From Symsagittifera roscoffensis (Eukaryota; Xenacoelomorpha; Acoela; Convolutidae): a DNA stretch of 64,000 bases. Under the pieces are notes generated by a model. The model made no database searches and had not been told where the DNA came from. It saw only the letters and a list, made by a program, of their open reading frames with translations. Positions 1 through 9,511 of this stretch are shown in pieces. The translations under genes and the position numbers were made by a program. The DNA lies in NCBI RefSeq assembly GCF_963678635.1, contig NC_087070.1, positions 45,863,467 to 45,927,466 on the forward strand. Reading direction: 5' to 3'. Within the stretch, counting starts at the first letter, position 1; each line of letters starts with the position of its first letter.

Positions 1-2
1 TC

Positions 3-911
3 GAACACGAAATCGAACTAGAAGAGGGCGCCGTTCCCCATAGGGAAGGCGCAAGGCGAATGACGCCACACAAATCGGAAGTGTGCCGAGCGGAAATAGA
101 AATTTTGCTTGAATACGACATGAAAGAACCCTCGAAATCGCCATGGGCTTGCGGGGTAGTAATGGCGAAAAAGAAAGGGCGCAGCTTAGATTTTGTTGCG
201 ACTTTCGTTACTTGAACGCGGTAACGATAAAAGATGCGTACCGGATACCGCGAATAGACGAGAGCCTATCTAAGCTTGGTGATGCCAAGTTCTTCACCAC
301 ATTGGACTTAGGTTCTGCCTTCTGGCAGGTTCCTCTGCGGAAGAAGGACAGAGAGAAAACCGGATTCGCGTGCGAATTGGGATTGTACCATTGGAAGAGG
401 ATGCCCTTCGGCTTGTGCAATGCAACGGCCATTTTTTCAAAGACTGATGGCTCAGGCTTTGACGAGAGTGACCAAGAAGTACGGGAATCTCTTGATGTGT
501 TACGTGGATGTTGTAGTCATAGCGACACCGACCCTGGAAGACCACATTGATAGGCTCGATGATGTCTTTGGATGCATGAAAAGAGCAGGATTGAAGTGCA
601 AACCATCGAAATGTGAAATCCTTAGGGATTCGATAAAGTACCTGGGAAGAATGGTGGATAGGCATGGTGTGAGGCCGGACCCGGAAGCAGTGGAAGCAGT
701 GTTGACATGGAAAGCTCCCAGAACGGACACACTAGGGTTTGCCAATTACTACCGGGAATTCATAAAAGGATATGCGGACAAGGTGTACCCGATGCAGAAG
801 CTGATGCGCAACAAGGGGAAAAAATTCGAATGGAACGATGAGGCACAGGTTGCTTTCGAGAACATAAAGCGGGAACTGTGCGAAGCGCCAGTGCTAGGCA
901 TGCCTACATAA
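3..911 (+). pseudogene. pol (RT): Ty3-type reverse transcriptase, copy A, inactivated
   Basis: This would copy element RNA to DNA in the virus-like particle. RT motifs are visible: CCDFRYLN, TLDLGSAFWQVPL and MPFGLCNATA, followed by the palm core and the thumb/connection with FANYYREF. The sequence starts upstream of the window. There are frameshifts near 170 (a G missing in the KKKG run) and near 430 (after CNATA). The catalytic box reads YVDV instead of YVDD, the form kept in copy B near 43720. A short in-frame deletion removes a few residues before GFANYY relative to copy B. A TAA at 909-911 replaces a Glu codon. The family assignment is firm and the copy is not functional. Confidence 0.9.
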
Positions 912-1399
912 AAGGGCATGTATGTTCTTGACACAGACGCATCGGTAGTAGCCATCTCAGGAATATTGCATCAAGAGCAAGGGTGGAACGGAAGAACGGT
1001 TCTCCGTCCCATTGCATACGGCAGCAAGGTCTTGAGTGACACGGAGATGAAGTCTGGCGCACCAAAAGCAGAAATGTTTGCAGTAGTCACCTTCGTGGAA
1101 AAGTACCGTGCATACTTGGGGAGCGCTCCCTTCAAGTTACGCGTGGACAACAGAGCGTTATCCTGGTTGAAAACCTACTCGATGGATCAGAGTTATATTG
1201 GTAGATGGATAGTAAGATTGGATGGCTACCATATGATAATCGAACATAGGATGCGTGATAAACACCAGAATGCTGACAGCCTCAGCAAGAAAACTGAGTT
1301 CTATGAAATATTGGAGCAGAAGCAGGCCAATCAGGCGGAAATAAGGAGGGATTCTCGTTTCTGGACAAAGAAACATATGAAGCGCTTCCCTTAACGAGA
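912..1399 (+). pseudogene. pol (RNase H): Ty3-type RNase H domain, copy A
   Basis: Degrades the RNA strand of the RNA-DNA hybrid during reverse transcription. The motif FVLDTDASVVAISG of copy B appears here as YVLDTDASVVAISG, typical of Ty3 RNase H, followed by RPIAYGSKVLSDTE, the conserved KYRAYLG region, and the MIIEHRMRDKHQNADSLS end. The reading frame continues from RT once the stop at 909 is ignored. Near 1340 a frameshift moves the rest of the polyprotein into the frame that opens near 1403. The domain itself is full length. Confidence 0.88.
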
Positions 1400-1402
1400 T
1401 GG

Positions 1403-2257
1403 TTGGATAAGTCTGGGCATCCAATTCCAGGACATCCTGAGTTACCTGTAGAGAAAGCAGCCGAGATAAAGATCCTATCCAAGGAAGAACCGGTCCCCTT
1501 GGATCTGTTGCTGCGCTCGAATCTGGTCCAGCAAGAACTCTCTCGCATGAACATAAACAGCCTCTCATTATTGGATAGAACGGTGCAAGTCACACCGCAA
1601 GTGATGTGGATGCTGGGTGGATTGTTAGAAAGAGAAGTGACCAGAGATGACCCCGAGTGGACAGCAGCGGTGGCATTGCTAACAGTCAGTGAGAAGGTGA
1701 AGATCATGCCGTCCAGACGACAGCACGAAGAGAACGAGAGGGATTGTAGGACAATAGTTCAGCAACTAGTGTCCTCAATACCCCACGAGATTTTAACCAG
1801 CACTTCTTACGGACAGAAAGAACAGGGGAGCAGCAAGCGAAAGAAAGCCGTCACCTTTGTGGACCAGGATAAGGAAGGTGAAAGGGTAAAACAAAAACTG
1901 CTGCAAGACTATTTGTCCGGGGAGACGAATGATGAGAAGAACCAGCGATCACAAGATCAACGCCCGGGACAAGAAAATTTGTCCGGGGAGTCTGAGATAG
2001 ACGAGAAAATTCCTGATGAGAAACAGGACCTAGAGAACAAGGTTTTGTCCGGGGAGTTCAGATGGATGCGAAGAAGGCACAAACATGATCTGGAGGAGCG
2101 TGCAGTCTCCAGCACAACCTCTTCGACGGATGACGATTCCCGAAACTCAGGAATGGACACCTATTCAGACAGGAACTCGAACTCGGGATCAGAACTGTCA
2201 GAACTAGCGATACACACACTACTAGTGGAATCTCGGGCAAGGGACCTGGACAGATAG
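1403..2257 (+). CDS. pol: Tether between RNase H and integrase, copy A
   Basis: An open stretch of about 284 codons linking RNase H to integrase. It begins in the conserved DKSGHPIPGHPELPVE segment, shared with copy B near 42830-42760, and becomes low-complexity, charged and Ser/Asp-rich. It carries three LSGE repeats at 66-bp spacing. No catalytic domain is recognised; the length is unusual for a Ty3 connection, and its role is unknown. It ends at a TAG (2255-2257) where copy B has a Glu codon in the same LDRE context, so the stop is a mutation and the tether was continuous with integrase. Confidence 0.6.
   Translation: MDKSGHPIPGHPELPVEKAAEIKILSKEEPVPLDLLLRSNLVQQELSRMNINSLSLLDRTVQVTPQVMWMLGGLLEREVTRDDPEWTAAVALLTVSEKVKIMPSRRQHEENERDCRTIVQQLVSSIPHEILTSTSYGQKEQGSSKRKKAVTFVDQDKEGERVKQKLLQDYLSGETNDEKNQRSQDQRPGQENLSGESEIDEKIPDEKQDLENKVLSGEFRWMRRRHKHDLEERAVSSTTSSTDDDSRNSGMDTYSDRNSNSGSELSELAIHTLLVESRARDLDR
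1912..2056 (+). repeat. Three LSGE / TTTGTCCGGGGAG repeats at 66-bp spacing
   Basis: TTTGTCCGGGGAG occurs identically at 1912-1924, 1978-1990 and 2044-2056, an exact 66-bp period that encodes LSGE every 22 residues. The DNA between repeats is not identical, so the 13 bases are kept better than the surroundings. The same motif is in the LTRs and before the macro gene. Confidence 0.85.
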
Positions 2258-4015
2258 GTGTACCAGGATCCTGACAGCGATCGCTACCTTATACCAGGCG
2301 AAAGAGTCTTTGACAACGCAGCGGATGACTTGGAAACAATAGCGGTATCGAAGCGTTCGATAAGTCTGTTGCCGCAGAAAGAGGTAGTCAGGACTGATCT
2401 TCAGCCGTTTAAACAAGAAACACAGCCGTTGGCGAAGATTTGGTGCGTTTTGATGGAAGAAGACACACACCAGCCCAACGAGCTGAATAGTCGGATGAGG
2501 GTCATGAAGACGTACTTGAAGGCGAGATACAGACTCTCGGATCTTCTAAGGGCGCAGAGAAATGATCGCATGACAAGCAACCTGAAAAGGTGGATCGAGA
2601 ATGGTTCTCCGGATAAAGGGGACCTCGAGGAAGATAGTTATCGCATCCTGAGACAATACTTCATGCAGAAGGAAGGGAGGTTATATTTGAACAAGGACGG
2701 GATTGTGGCTTGCAAAAGAAGGGAGGAAGACAGAGTCCTATACAAGTATAACGCGATAGTGTTACCGCAACTCTATCAGACAGAGCTATTATTCAGGTCA
2801 CATGATCAGATGGGCCATCAGGGAATCGACAAAGTATATCAGAGGATCCTGAAGCGCTTTGAGTGGCCTGGGATGAAAAAGGCATGCGAGAAGTGGGTAA
2901 CAGCATGTCTGTCATGCCAACAGGTCAAGGATCCAAGGAAGTTGCGATTTCCTTTACAATCGATCGAGTCGCCTGAATTCAACGAGGTGGTGCAGATAGA
3001 TCACCAAAAGATATGCATGACAGACAATGGTTATAATCAGGTGCTGGTCATGATAGATCATTTTACGAAGTATGCAGAGGCCGTGCCCTGCATAACTGCC
3101 TCGGCGGAAGAGACATGCGACCACCTGATCAATACGTGGATAGCAAGACATGGTTGTCCGATGACGTTTCAATCGGATAATGGAACAGCTTTCGTAGGAG
3201 AGCTTACGAAAGAGCTTACGAGACGCTCACAGGTCGCTCAGGCTTACTCCACGACATACCACCCTCAGACGAATGGCTTAGTGGAAAGACAGAATAGGAC
3301 GTTAGTGTCGATGCTGAGAGTATATTGTTCCAGGTACATGACCGATTGGGACAGATACCTTCCACAGGTGATGGGAGCATATAACAGCACGCAACACTCC
3401 ACCACCGGAGTCAGTCCACACATGATGCTAACTGGACACGAAAAGTCTTTACCCTTAAGCTTCTTCTACCCAGAGTATGAGGGAAAGAAAACGTCCCCAC
3501 AGGTCTACGTGAGGAATGTGATCAGACGCCAACAGGAGTTGAACGATTTGTGTAGACGAAATACTCAGCAAGCACAGGCAAGGCAGAGGAAAAGATTCGA
3601 CAAGAAAGCAGCTGGTGCAAAGGCTTACTCGGTGGGAGACTACGTATGGGTATTTCAGAACGTTATACCACCGAAAGGGACGAAAAAACTTCTAAAAAAA
3701 TGGAGGGGACCCTTCATGATTACAGAGGTGCACCAGGAGGGACGCTTTTATAGACTGAGTACTGGCCGAGCCGCCCACTACGAGAACATCAAGCCACACA
3801 ATCTATCGACAAAAGACTGGTGTATACCTGCAGACATGGAAGAAGGGGATTATCTAATGATGGATCCTGCTTGTGAGGTCAATGAAAAGGGCACCAGGGA
3901 GAAGAACGATGGAAACGAAGTCGTAGAGGAAGGTACGGATACACCGCTGGACCTGGATCCAAACGAGGAGATCGAAGCGGACGATGAAACCTTACCCTAC
4001 GCAGAGGAAGATTGA
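2258..4015 (+). CDS. pol (IN): Ty3-type integrase with H2C2 zinc finger and GPY/F module, copy A
   Basis: Inserts the cDNA into the host chromosome. Domain order: the N-terminal zinc finger with His pair in SHDQMGHQG and Cys pair in CLSCQQ (about residues 180-220); the catalytic core with D (VQIDHQ), D (FQSDNG) and E (NGLVERQNR); then the GPY/F module WRGPFMITEV and the YENIKPHN end. All three DDE acidic residues are present. No ATG is needed because this is an internal part of the pol polyprotein; it opens just after the TAG at 2255. It ends at TGA 4013-4015 where copy B has TGG in the same context, so the acidic tail downstream was originally fused. This is the best preserved module of copy A. 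Confidence 0.92.
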   Translation: MYQDPDSDRYLIPGERVFDNAADDLETIAVSKRSISLLPQKEVVRTDLQPFKQETQPLAKIWCVLMEEDTHQPNELNSRMRVMKTYLKARYRLSDLLRAQRNDRMTSNLKRWIENGSPDKGDLEEDSYRILRQYFMQKEGRLYLNKDGIVACKRREEDRVLYKYNAIVLPQLYQTELLFRSHDQMGHQGIDKVYQRILKRFEWPGMKKACEKWVTACLSCQQVKDPRKLRFPLQSIESPEFNEVVQIDHQKICMTDNGYNQVLVMIDHFTKYAEAVPCITASAEETCDHLINTWIARHGCPMTFQSDNGTAFVGELTKELTRRSQVAQAYSTTYHPQTNGLVERQNRTLVSMLRVYCSRYMTDWDRYLPQVMGAYNSTQHSTTGVSPHMMLTGHEKSLPLSFFYPEYEGKKTSPQVYVRNVIRRQQELNDLCRRNTQQAQARQRKRFDKKAAGAKAYSVGDYVWVFQNVIPPKGTKKLLKKWRGPFMITEVHQEGRFYRLSTGRAAHYENIKPHNLSTKDWCIPADMEEGDYLMMDPACEVNEKGTREKNDGNEVVEEGTDTPLDLDPNEEIEADDETLPYAEED

Positions 4016-4591
4016 CAGGATCCCGAACAGACAGAAGTTCCCAAGAACTTGGAACCGGATCTTCCGTTCACGATACAGACTCGTCAGAAGGACGGGACGA
4101 GACCAAGAAAGAAATACAATCCTTACGGTGACGACTTTGTAGTGGATAGGATAGATCTGAAGAAGATAGTGGAGGAAGTAGTGGGTCTAGAGGAAATAAC
4201 TGTGTCACAAGATTTTGACATAGTCGATGATCACGACGATGAGTGGGTTGACGACTGGTCGAAACCCGAGGTAGAATTCGACGACGAGCAACAGCAGTCA
4301 TATGAACAAGACTTGACGAACCTGCGTGTCTTGGAGTGGCTGAATAAAACGACCTCGGATCCTGAGGAGACCATCGTCACGATTCAAGACGTAGATCGTG
4401 AAAGCATGAAATACATCAAGACCGAACGAGATGATCCTTCCTGGGCTGCCCAGGAAGGACAACTACTCATTCCAGCTTCTAACCTTGACTTGATACCCGG
4501 TATGCGATCGACGGGGACGTCGATGGATAATTTTGTCCGGGGAGTGGGGGTAGGACTTACCCACACTGAAAACTTGATAATAAAAAAATAA
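4016..4591 (+). CDS. pol: Acidic C-terminal tail of pol, copy A
   Basis: Same frame as integrase, separated only by the TGA at 4013. It contains a conserved KKYNPYGDDFVVDRIDLK segment, a strongly acidic Asp/Glu run (around DIVDDHDDEWVDDW) and the NLRVLEWL segment, all matched in copy B at 40140-39680. No known fold is recognised. In Ty3 elements the region after integrase often carries a chromodomain, but I see no chromodomain signature here. The end (RSTGTSMDNFVRG) overlaps the TGTCCGGGGAG motif and runs into the macro region; an A7 run near 4580 shifts the frame. Confidence 0.6.
   Translation, partial: QDPEQTEVPKNLEPDLPFTIQTRQKDGTRPRKKYNPYGDDFVVDRIDLKKIVEEVVGLEEITVSQDFDIVDDHDDEWVDDWSKPEVEFDDEQQQSYEQDLTNLRVLEWLNKTTSDPEETIVTIQDVDRESMKYIKTERDDPSWAAQEGQLLIPASNLDLIPGMRSTGTSMDNFVRGVGVGLTHTENLIIKK
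4532..4544 (+). promoter_or_regulatory. TTTGTCCGGGGAG motif before macro gene, copy A
   Basis: The same 13 bases as in the tether repeats. Here they are read in a different frame (FVRG), and in copy B at 39654-39666 the frame open into the macro gene reads FCPG. Conservation despite frame change points to a nucleotide-level signal. What it binds is unknown. Confidence 0.5.
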
Positions 4592-5154
4592 GAGTAGCAA
4601 GAGCAACAGGAGACTTAGAAGCAGAAACAGGCGAAGAACCTAAGAAACCTGACATAGGCAGGGTAGTTGAGTCATATTTTAACTTACCAAATGAATATTC
4701 TAACAGCATAATATTAAGAGATAGCGATTTCATACTCACAAATACAACATGTGCGATAGCAATCACAGCAGACATGAGTTTTAGGACAGCGTTAGCGGCA
4801 GACTTTAGGAGAGAATACAAAAACGTGGAATTCCTTTGGAAGCAAAGACCAGGGATAGGGGGCGTAGCGGCCTTACCTCCGGCGGCGTCGCAGATACCGG
4901 GAAAATACCTATGCTTCTTGATAACGAGAGCGACGGAGAAGCAGCACGTGGACCCAGAGAACCTAGTCTTGTCCTTGACGAGGCTGAGGGACTTCCTCGT
5001 GGAAATGGACGTGAAGGAGCTCTCGCTTCCAGTGTACGATCCAAACAGAGGAAGACTGCATCCTCGGGAATTGTACGCGCTTGTACACGTGATATTCTCT
5101 GATACGAACATACAAGTATATCTACATAAGAAATATTACTTAAGTATAGGCTGA
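4592..5154 (+). CDS. Macro-domain protein (TARG1/OARD1-like fold), copy A
   Basis: The frame open from about 4580 to the TGA at 5152 reads as a macro domain of the OARD1/TARG1 type: AIAITADMSF, ALAADFRREYKNVEFL, GVAALP, GKYLCFLITRAT, a helix of the L..L...L type, ELSLPVYDPNRGRLH, and ALVHVIFSDTNIQVYL. Macro domains bind ADP-ribose and some remove it from proteins. The glycine-rich loop after the first strand (usually G-x-G) reads FRTAL, and the usual PRIGCGLD loop reads PVYDPNRGRL, so ligand binding or catalysis may be lost or changed. An A7 run near 4580 offsets it by one base from the upstream frame. Copy B (39047-39679) encodes the same domain, about 80 percent alike by eye. Confidence 0.75.
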
Positions 5155-5544
5155 GTGACGTGCGAGAGGGTTTTAGGCCAAAGACTGAGTTGTATGTAAT
5201 ATATGTTATGTTATGTTATGTGTTAGGTGATTAAGATCATGGGTAAGTAGGGGTTAGTGACCATGAACAACTGAATGACGGTCTTAGGAATAGATCCAAA
5301 GTTTGGAATGTCCAATCTTAGGTCGAATTCCAAAATTTTAGAGACCGATTGATTTTAATAAATTTTAGGATAAATATTTTTTTATCTGGACTGTTTTTAA
5401 GCAAATTTTAACGATATATGTTGAGGTGGGACTGACAAGTGTGATATTTGTGACTTCTTTTCTAGACCCTGATTGATCATTTAATTACTCACTTGAGTCA
5501 AAACCTTGGAATCGAATCGAATCAAATCAAATCTGAAGAACAGT
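5155..5544 (+). other. Spacer between macro gene and accessory block, copy A
   Basis: Non-coding, AT-rich. It holds a TATGT pentamer run at about 5202-5222 and a GAATC-type run at about 5510-5530. The equivalent spacer in copy B is 38588-39046. Its position between the pol part and the accessory genes suggests a processing, splice or internal promoter region, but I see no decisive motif. Confidence 0.5.
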
Positions 5545-6477
5545 ATGGACAATTTCAACTTGGATGAATTGATGGACCTGGCAGAGGCATATGTGGGACC
5601 GATGATAGATGCGATCTATCGTCGGCTGATCGATTGAGACTTCGCCCTGATCAACATCTTGGGGCATGACAACCGTGGGGACCGCCCCACGGAAGTCCTG
5701 TTGATGGCAGCATATGGAGAAAGGGGAGTACTAGACCGCCCGAACATGAGAGTGATGAGGTGGAGAAACGGGGCTCTCTCAGGGAGTGACTTGGCGAATG
5801 AGCCTGGATTAGGAAGTTCTAGGACTTACCAACCAGGTGAGATGCCTATACCCTCCAAGCCCAAACCTGGGCTGACGAGAATGCATCAGGAGATGAACAA
5901 CGAGGCGGCCTCGTCTGGTTCACCACTGAGAGCAGCTGTGCCACCAAAAAGGGCGAAAGTAGGATAGAAAGTTCAGACGAACCAAACCATGCAAGATCTG
6001 GATGAGATGAACGATGAACTGAAAAGTACGAAGAAGGAGCTGGACGAGATGACCAAAAGTATGCTCCAGATGGAGGAAGATCGAGACCTGTGGAGAAAAT
6101 TGTTTGAAGACTGCAACAAAAAGCAGGGTCAAGAAATTGAGCGCTTGAGGCAGGACTACAAAGAGCGATCGGAACAGATGGCGTTGACAACGGCCGTGGA
6201 GAAAATGATACCTGCAAGGGATATTCCTCGTGGGCAGTCCCCGATGGAGCTCTTGACGCCTCGAGAAATGAGTCAAACAACGGAGACACGGCTACCAGCA
6301 GAGGCAAATCGAGTAACAATCCCGGATCCTAGTGACACCTTGGGTGACCCCGTCGTGGAACAGACAGGGAGGAAGCCGTCAAACCGAAGAACCCATGCAA
6401 CAAGATCAAGCTGGTGGGGAAGACGACAGGGCATCGACAGGAGGAACATCCAGCCTGGATTTCAATATCCTCTGTGA
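5545..6477 (+). pseudogene. Accessory protein 1 (coiled-coil), copy A
   Basis: Starts at ATG 5545 (MDNFNLDELMDLAEAY), matching the start of the copy B gene at 38587 (MGNTNELMEFLSA). Conserved blocks are IYRRLID, NRGDRPTEVLLM, RVMRWRNG and KRAKV. Residues encoded by about 5990-6180 form a charged heptad-rich coiled coil (MNDELKSTKKELDEMTKSM and onward). In-frame stops are TGA 5635 (a Cys codon in copy B) and TAG 5965. About 16 residues are missing after the first stop compared with copy B. After about 6370 a frameshift moves into the frame of accessory protein 2. The function is unknown; the coiled coil suggests self-assembly. Confidence 0.6.
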
Positions 6478-7159
6478 TCTTGAAAACAATGCAGATACGT
6501 TGGAGACGACTGAGCCAGCTGATGAAGGCATCTCGACACTGGTGCCTCCGTCAGCCTTTATGGAAATGAAACGGAATTTGCCGGAGAGCAGCTCTCCTGG
6601 CAATTCAAGAAATAACGACCAGATAATCCTCATGGAATCACCTAGGAGGAGAAGAATAGAGGCCTAAGCCAGAGTACCTTTCTTGGGAACGCTGCCCGAA
6701 GAAGAATGGGAAGTACATCACCGAGACCACGAGAGTAGGACGGGATGCAAATTGGACAGAGTGGCATTCATGGAAGAAATCCGGACAGTGGTTCAGAGCT
6801 ATGGGACCCAGTCCATTCTGAAAACGGGTCTCGACCAACCCTTGATGAGGGAAGTCCTTGACAAGCTTGATGATTGTGAAGGGAGACTGAGTGAGTTGTT
6901 GATCGACTCGGCCACTGATGAAAGTGAAGCAAATTCTCCCATCAAGATGACACCGCAGGATGATAAATGCGAGGTGGTGTATCTGTCAAGAACCAGGAGA
7001 GTGACGATGCGGTCAAAGTTGGTGATTGATAAAATCAATGCAATGAAAATGAAGTTAGGCAGCAGAGTGATGCCGAGGAGAGTCGGAAAGACGAAGGTGG
7101 ATTCAGAGATATCGATGAAAGCTGTTAACTCAGAGAAAAGGAATTGAGTCGAGGAGGTC
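6317..7159 (+). pseudogene. Accessory protein 2, N-terminal part, copy A
   Basis: Frame-2 stretch continuous with the long gene downstream except for stops at 6665 (TAA) and 7145 (TGA). The blocks ESPRRRRIEA, FLGTLPEEEWE and SYGTQSILKTGL match the copy D gene at 33551-33120 (ESPRRRKIEE, FLSTLPEEEWERY, RYGTQSIVKVGL). The middle is basic and Ser/Thr-rich. In copy A this follows the coiled-coil gene directly. In copy B about 4 kb encoding the SGNH and other domains lies between, so copy A has an internal deletion or copy B an insertion. No fold is recognised. Confidence 0.6.
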
Positions 7160-9511
7160 ATGGATTTGGGGCAAGGTGATTATCAACTGCCTGGCACAGA
7201 TAAAATGTTAACTGATATAGCGATGGTGCCACCCATTCTCATGGCGGGGATAAAGTCAATAGGTTATAAATCCAAAAGGAGTGACCGCACTCTGACTGGA
7301 GCAACCTTGGAAATGGAAATACTCAGCCAATGTGGAGAGAGCGAAATGAAAGACTTTAAGCCATCTCCCATGAATCACGGAAAGGGAAGTGTCACAGGAC
7401 AACTAATACCAGTGGAATATAACCGACTAACAGTGTCGGAGACTGTGTCGATAGATGAACCCACCGGTGGATACATGGAGATGTTAGAATACCGAAACTC
7501 GGCTAGAGGGTATGTGATGGCCCTGGAAAACGAAAAAGTCATGGAGGGTTATCTGGAAACGATGTTGCAAGGCACCACCCTCAAGCAGAAGGCGTACGGG
7601 ACTTTAGCGTCGTCTGACATACAGGCAGAAACGATGGAGCAGTTGGTGAGCCTTCCATGGAAAGCAGTAGTATTAAGGTATTTCGAAGAAGAAATGAGGA
7701 CTACGCCAAGAATACATGCTCTAGTGGTAGTACCTTACGTAAGAACAGAGTTACAACTCAGGTTCGCCTGGTGCATGATGGGACTGACTCGCGAAGAATA
7801 TGATTCAGAAGAAACGAAGAGGTCAAAAAAGGAGAAGGTTTTCCTTATGACGAACCTGAGGGATCTGATAGTCCAAGAGGGAGCAGCAGTAGCGTGTGCT
7901 AAGCGGAGAGACGCTTTCTGTTTCATTCGATTTCTGATAGAGCAGATTTCAGTGCCTGCATTGAACACTTGTGTTAAGATGCTGAGGGAAGGTGATGAGC
8001 GAGCGAAAGCCTTATTCTTGCTAGCACTGCTGGATATGCAGCAGAGTAAACCGATGAGGGTGAACATGAAAGAACACGAGGAATTAGAACCCATGAGAAA
8101 GATAGACGAAATCAGGAGATTCTCAAACAAGGAGCTGAGACTCGCTAAAGAATCTATGGGGGCACTGCCGAAATCCAGTGAATACTGTGGACCCATCAAG
8201 AAGAAATCGTATAGCTACGTATCCGGGATCATAGGGATAGCGTACAACCCTTTCCTGAGTGAAGACATACATGATTGCTTCTTCGATTACGAGCAGGCGG
8301 TGTTGCTAAGATTCTGGACGTCCAGAATTGTATCAATTAAAAGCGTTAACAATCCACAGGCCAAATTGGGACTGGTGTTGGAAGAAGAGGTGACTGCAGC
8401 TTCCGTACCAAAATCCGACAAAAGAGTGGAGTTTGGGTTGGGATTCTCAGATGAATTACTGAGAACGAGCTTGATGGCAGTGTGGGAATTGATGAGGCCA
8501 TCATGGTGTCCTAGTCCCAACGCTGACTCGATATTGCGAGCGACACAAGACGTGCAGAGGGAACTGAATGCAGACTGTAACCTGCGTGACCTCAACATCA
8601 TATATAATGTGATGATAACGGCCTCTAGGAGCAACGGAGAAGATAAAGTGGAGTTGCCTGGCTGGGGACCAGAAGACTGGGTCAAACCTGGTAGCTGTCT
8701 GGCGGAAGAGTGTGGACTGGAGGGTCACGTTTGTGGAGGTCTGGACTGTGTGAAGACCCTGGAGAAACAACACAAGCAATTGACGGTATTGTTTGGAAAC
8801 GTAGTGATGAAAACGAGAACAGAGACGGAACTGATAGCATATTGCCATGGAGGAACCGAGGTGAATCTAGTGACTGCACTAGGATTCTACAGCCTGTTTG
8901 GTTCTTTAGAGTCACTATTGAATCTAGAACAGAAACATGAGATGGTCACAGCCATCAGTGTAGAAGTATTCCCAGGAGTTCTGCAGACTGAGCAGAAATA
9001 CATAGGAAAATGGAGGGAAGCAATCGAGACGGAAATGAACATCAGACACAGTGAGACTTATTGTAGACCATCAGGAGCACGATATTTGGTGGGTTCGACA
9101 TTGGCTCCAATGTGCAAGAGCAGATACCCTGTACATTTCGTAGCTGTGGACGTAAAGAGTACGAGAACGATCGTGGATCAAGCCTTCTCAGTGCCGAAGT
9201 GTGTGAGACTGGCGAGAATGACCGAGAAATCTTACGAGTTGCTATGTAAGATGTTCTCAGCAGTTCCAGAGAGAACCAAGGAAGAATTGGAGTCAATACT
9301 AGGAAAGAAGTTCATGGGATATGTGAGCGGGAACTTCAGTGACTTTGAGAGACAGAAGCAGAGAGGATCAACTGTCACAGATTACAATGCAGTAGATGAG
9401 AATGATGAAGTCCACCGAGTGATGATGGAAGTGGAACCATTACTGGAAGCTTCGGGAAAACGTAATTGGAGGAGCATCTTGTTGACACATGACGAGTTTC
9501 CTTGCCACTGA
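7160..9511 (+). CDS. Accessory protein 2, main unrecognised body, copy A (783 codons open)
   Basis: The longest open stretch of the accessory block. It is homologous to copy D 27850-25234 and copy C 63252-60990. Conserved blocks: PPILMAGIKSIGYKSKR, GGYMEMLEYRNSARGYVM, RTELQLRFAWCMMGLTREE, CFIRFLIEQISVPALNTC, RRFSNKELRLAKESM, KSYSYVSGIIGIAYNPF, WELMRPSWCPSPNADSI, HGGTEVNLVTALGFY, SVEVFPGVLQTEQKYIG and VPKCVRLARM. I see no signal peptide, transmembrane helix or enzyme motif. It reads as a mostly helical intracellular or structural protein. It ends at TGA 9509 where copies C and D have a Cys codon (PCHC), so the true protein continued. I do not recognise the family. Confidence 0.7.
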   Translation: MDLGQGDYQLPGTDKMLTDIAMVPPILMAGIKSIGYKSKRSDRTLTGATLEMEILSQCGESEMKDFKPSPMNHGKGSVTGQLIPVEYNRLTVSETVSIDEPTGGYMEMLEYRNSARGYVMALENEKVMEGYLETMLQGTTLKQKAYGTLASSDIQAETMEQLVSLPWKAVVLRYFEEEMRTTPRIHALVVVPYVRTELQLRFAWCMMGLTREEYDSEETKRSKKEKVFLMTNLRDLIVQEGAAVACAKRRDAFCFIRFLIEQISVPALNTCVKMLREGDERAKALFLLALLDMQQSKPMRVNMKEHEELEPMRKIDEIRRFSNKELRLAKESMGALPKSSEYCGPIKKKSYSYVSGIIGIAYNPFLSEDIHDCFFDYEQAVLLRFWTSRIVSIKSVNNPQAKLGLVLEEEVTAASVPKSDKRVEFGLGFSDELLRTSLMAVWELMRPSWCPSPNADSILRATQDVQRELNADCNLRDLNIIYNVMITASRSNGEDKVELPGWGPEDWVKPGSCLAEECGLEGHVCGGLDCVKTLEKQHKQLTVLFGNVVMKTRTETELIAYCHGGTEVNLVTALGFYSLFGSLESLLNLEQKHEMVTAISVEVFPGVLQTEQKYIGKWREAIETEMNIRHSETYCRPSGARYLVGSTLAPMCKSRYPVHFVAVDVKSTRTIVDQAFSVPKCVRLARMTEKSYELLCKMFSAVPERTKEELESILGKKFMGYVSGNFSDFERQKQRGSTVTDYNAVDENDEVHRVMMEVEPLLEASGKRNWRSILLTHDEFPCH

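Noticed and set aside
4016-4591. Chromodomain after integrase
   Set aside because: The tail is acidic and lacks the aromatic residues of a chromodomain.
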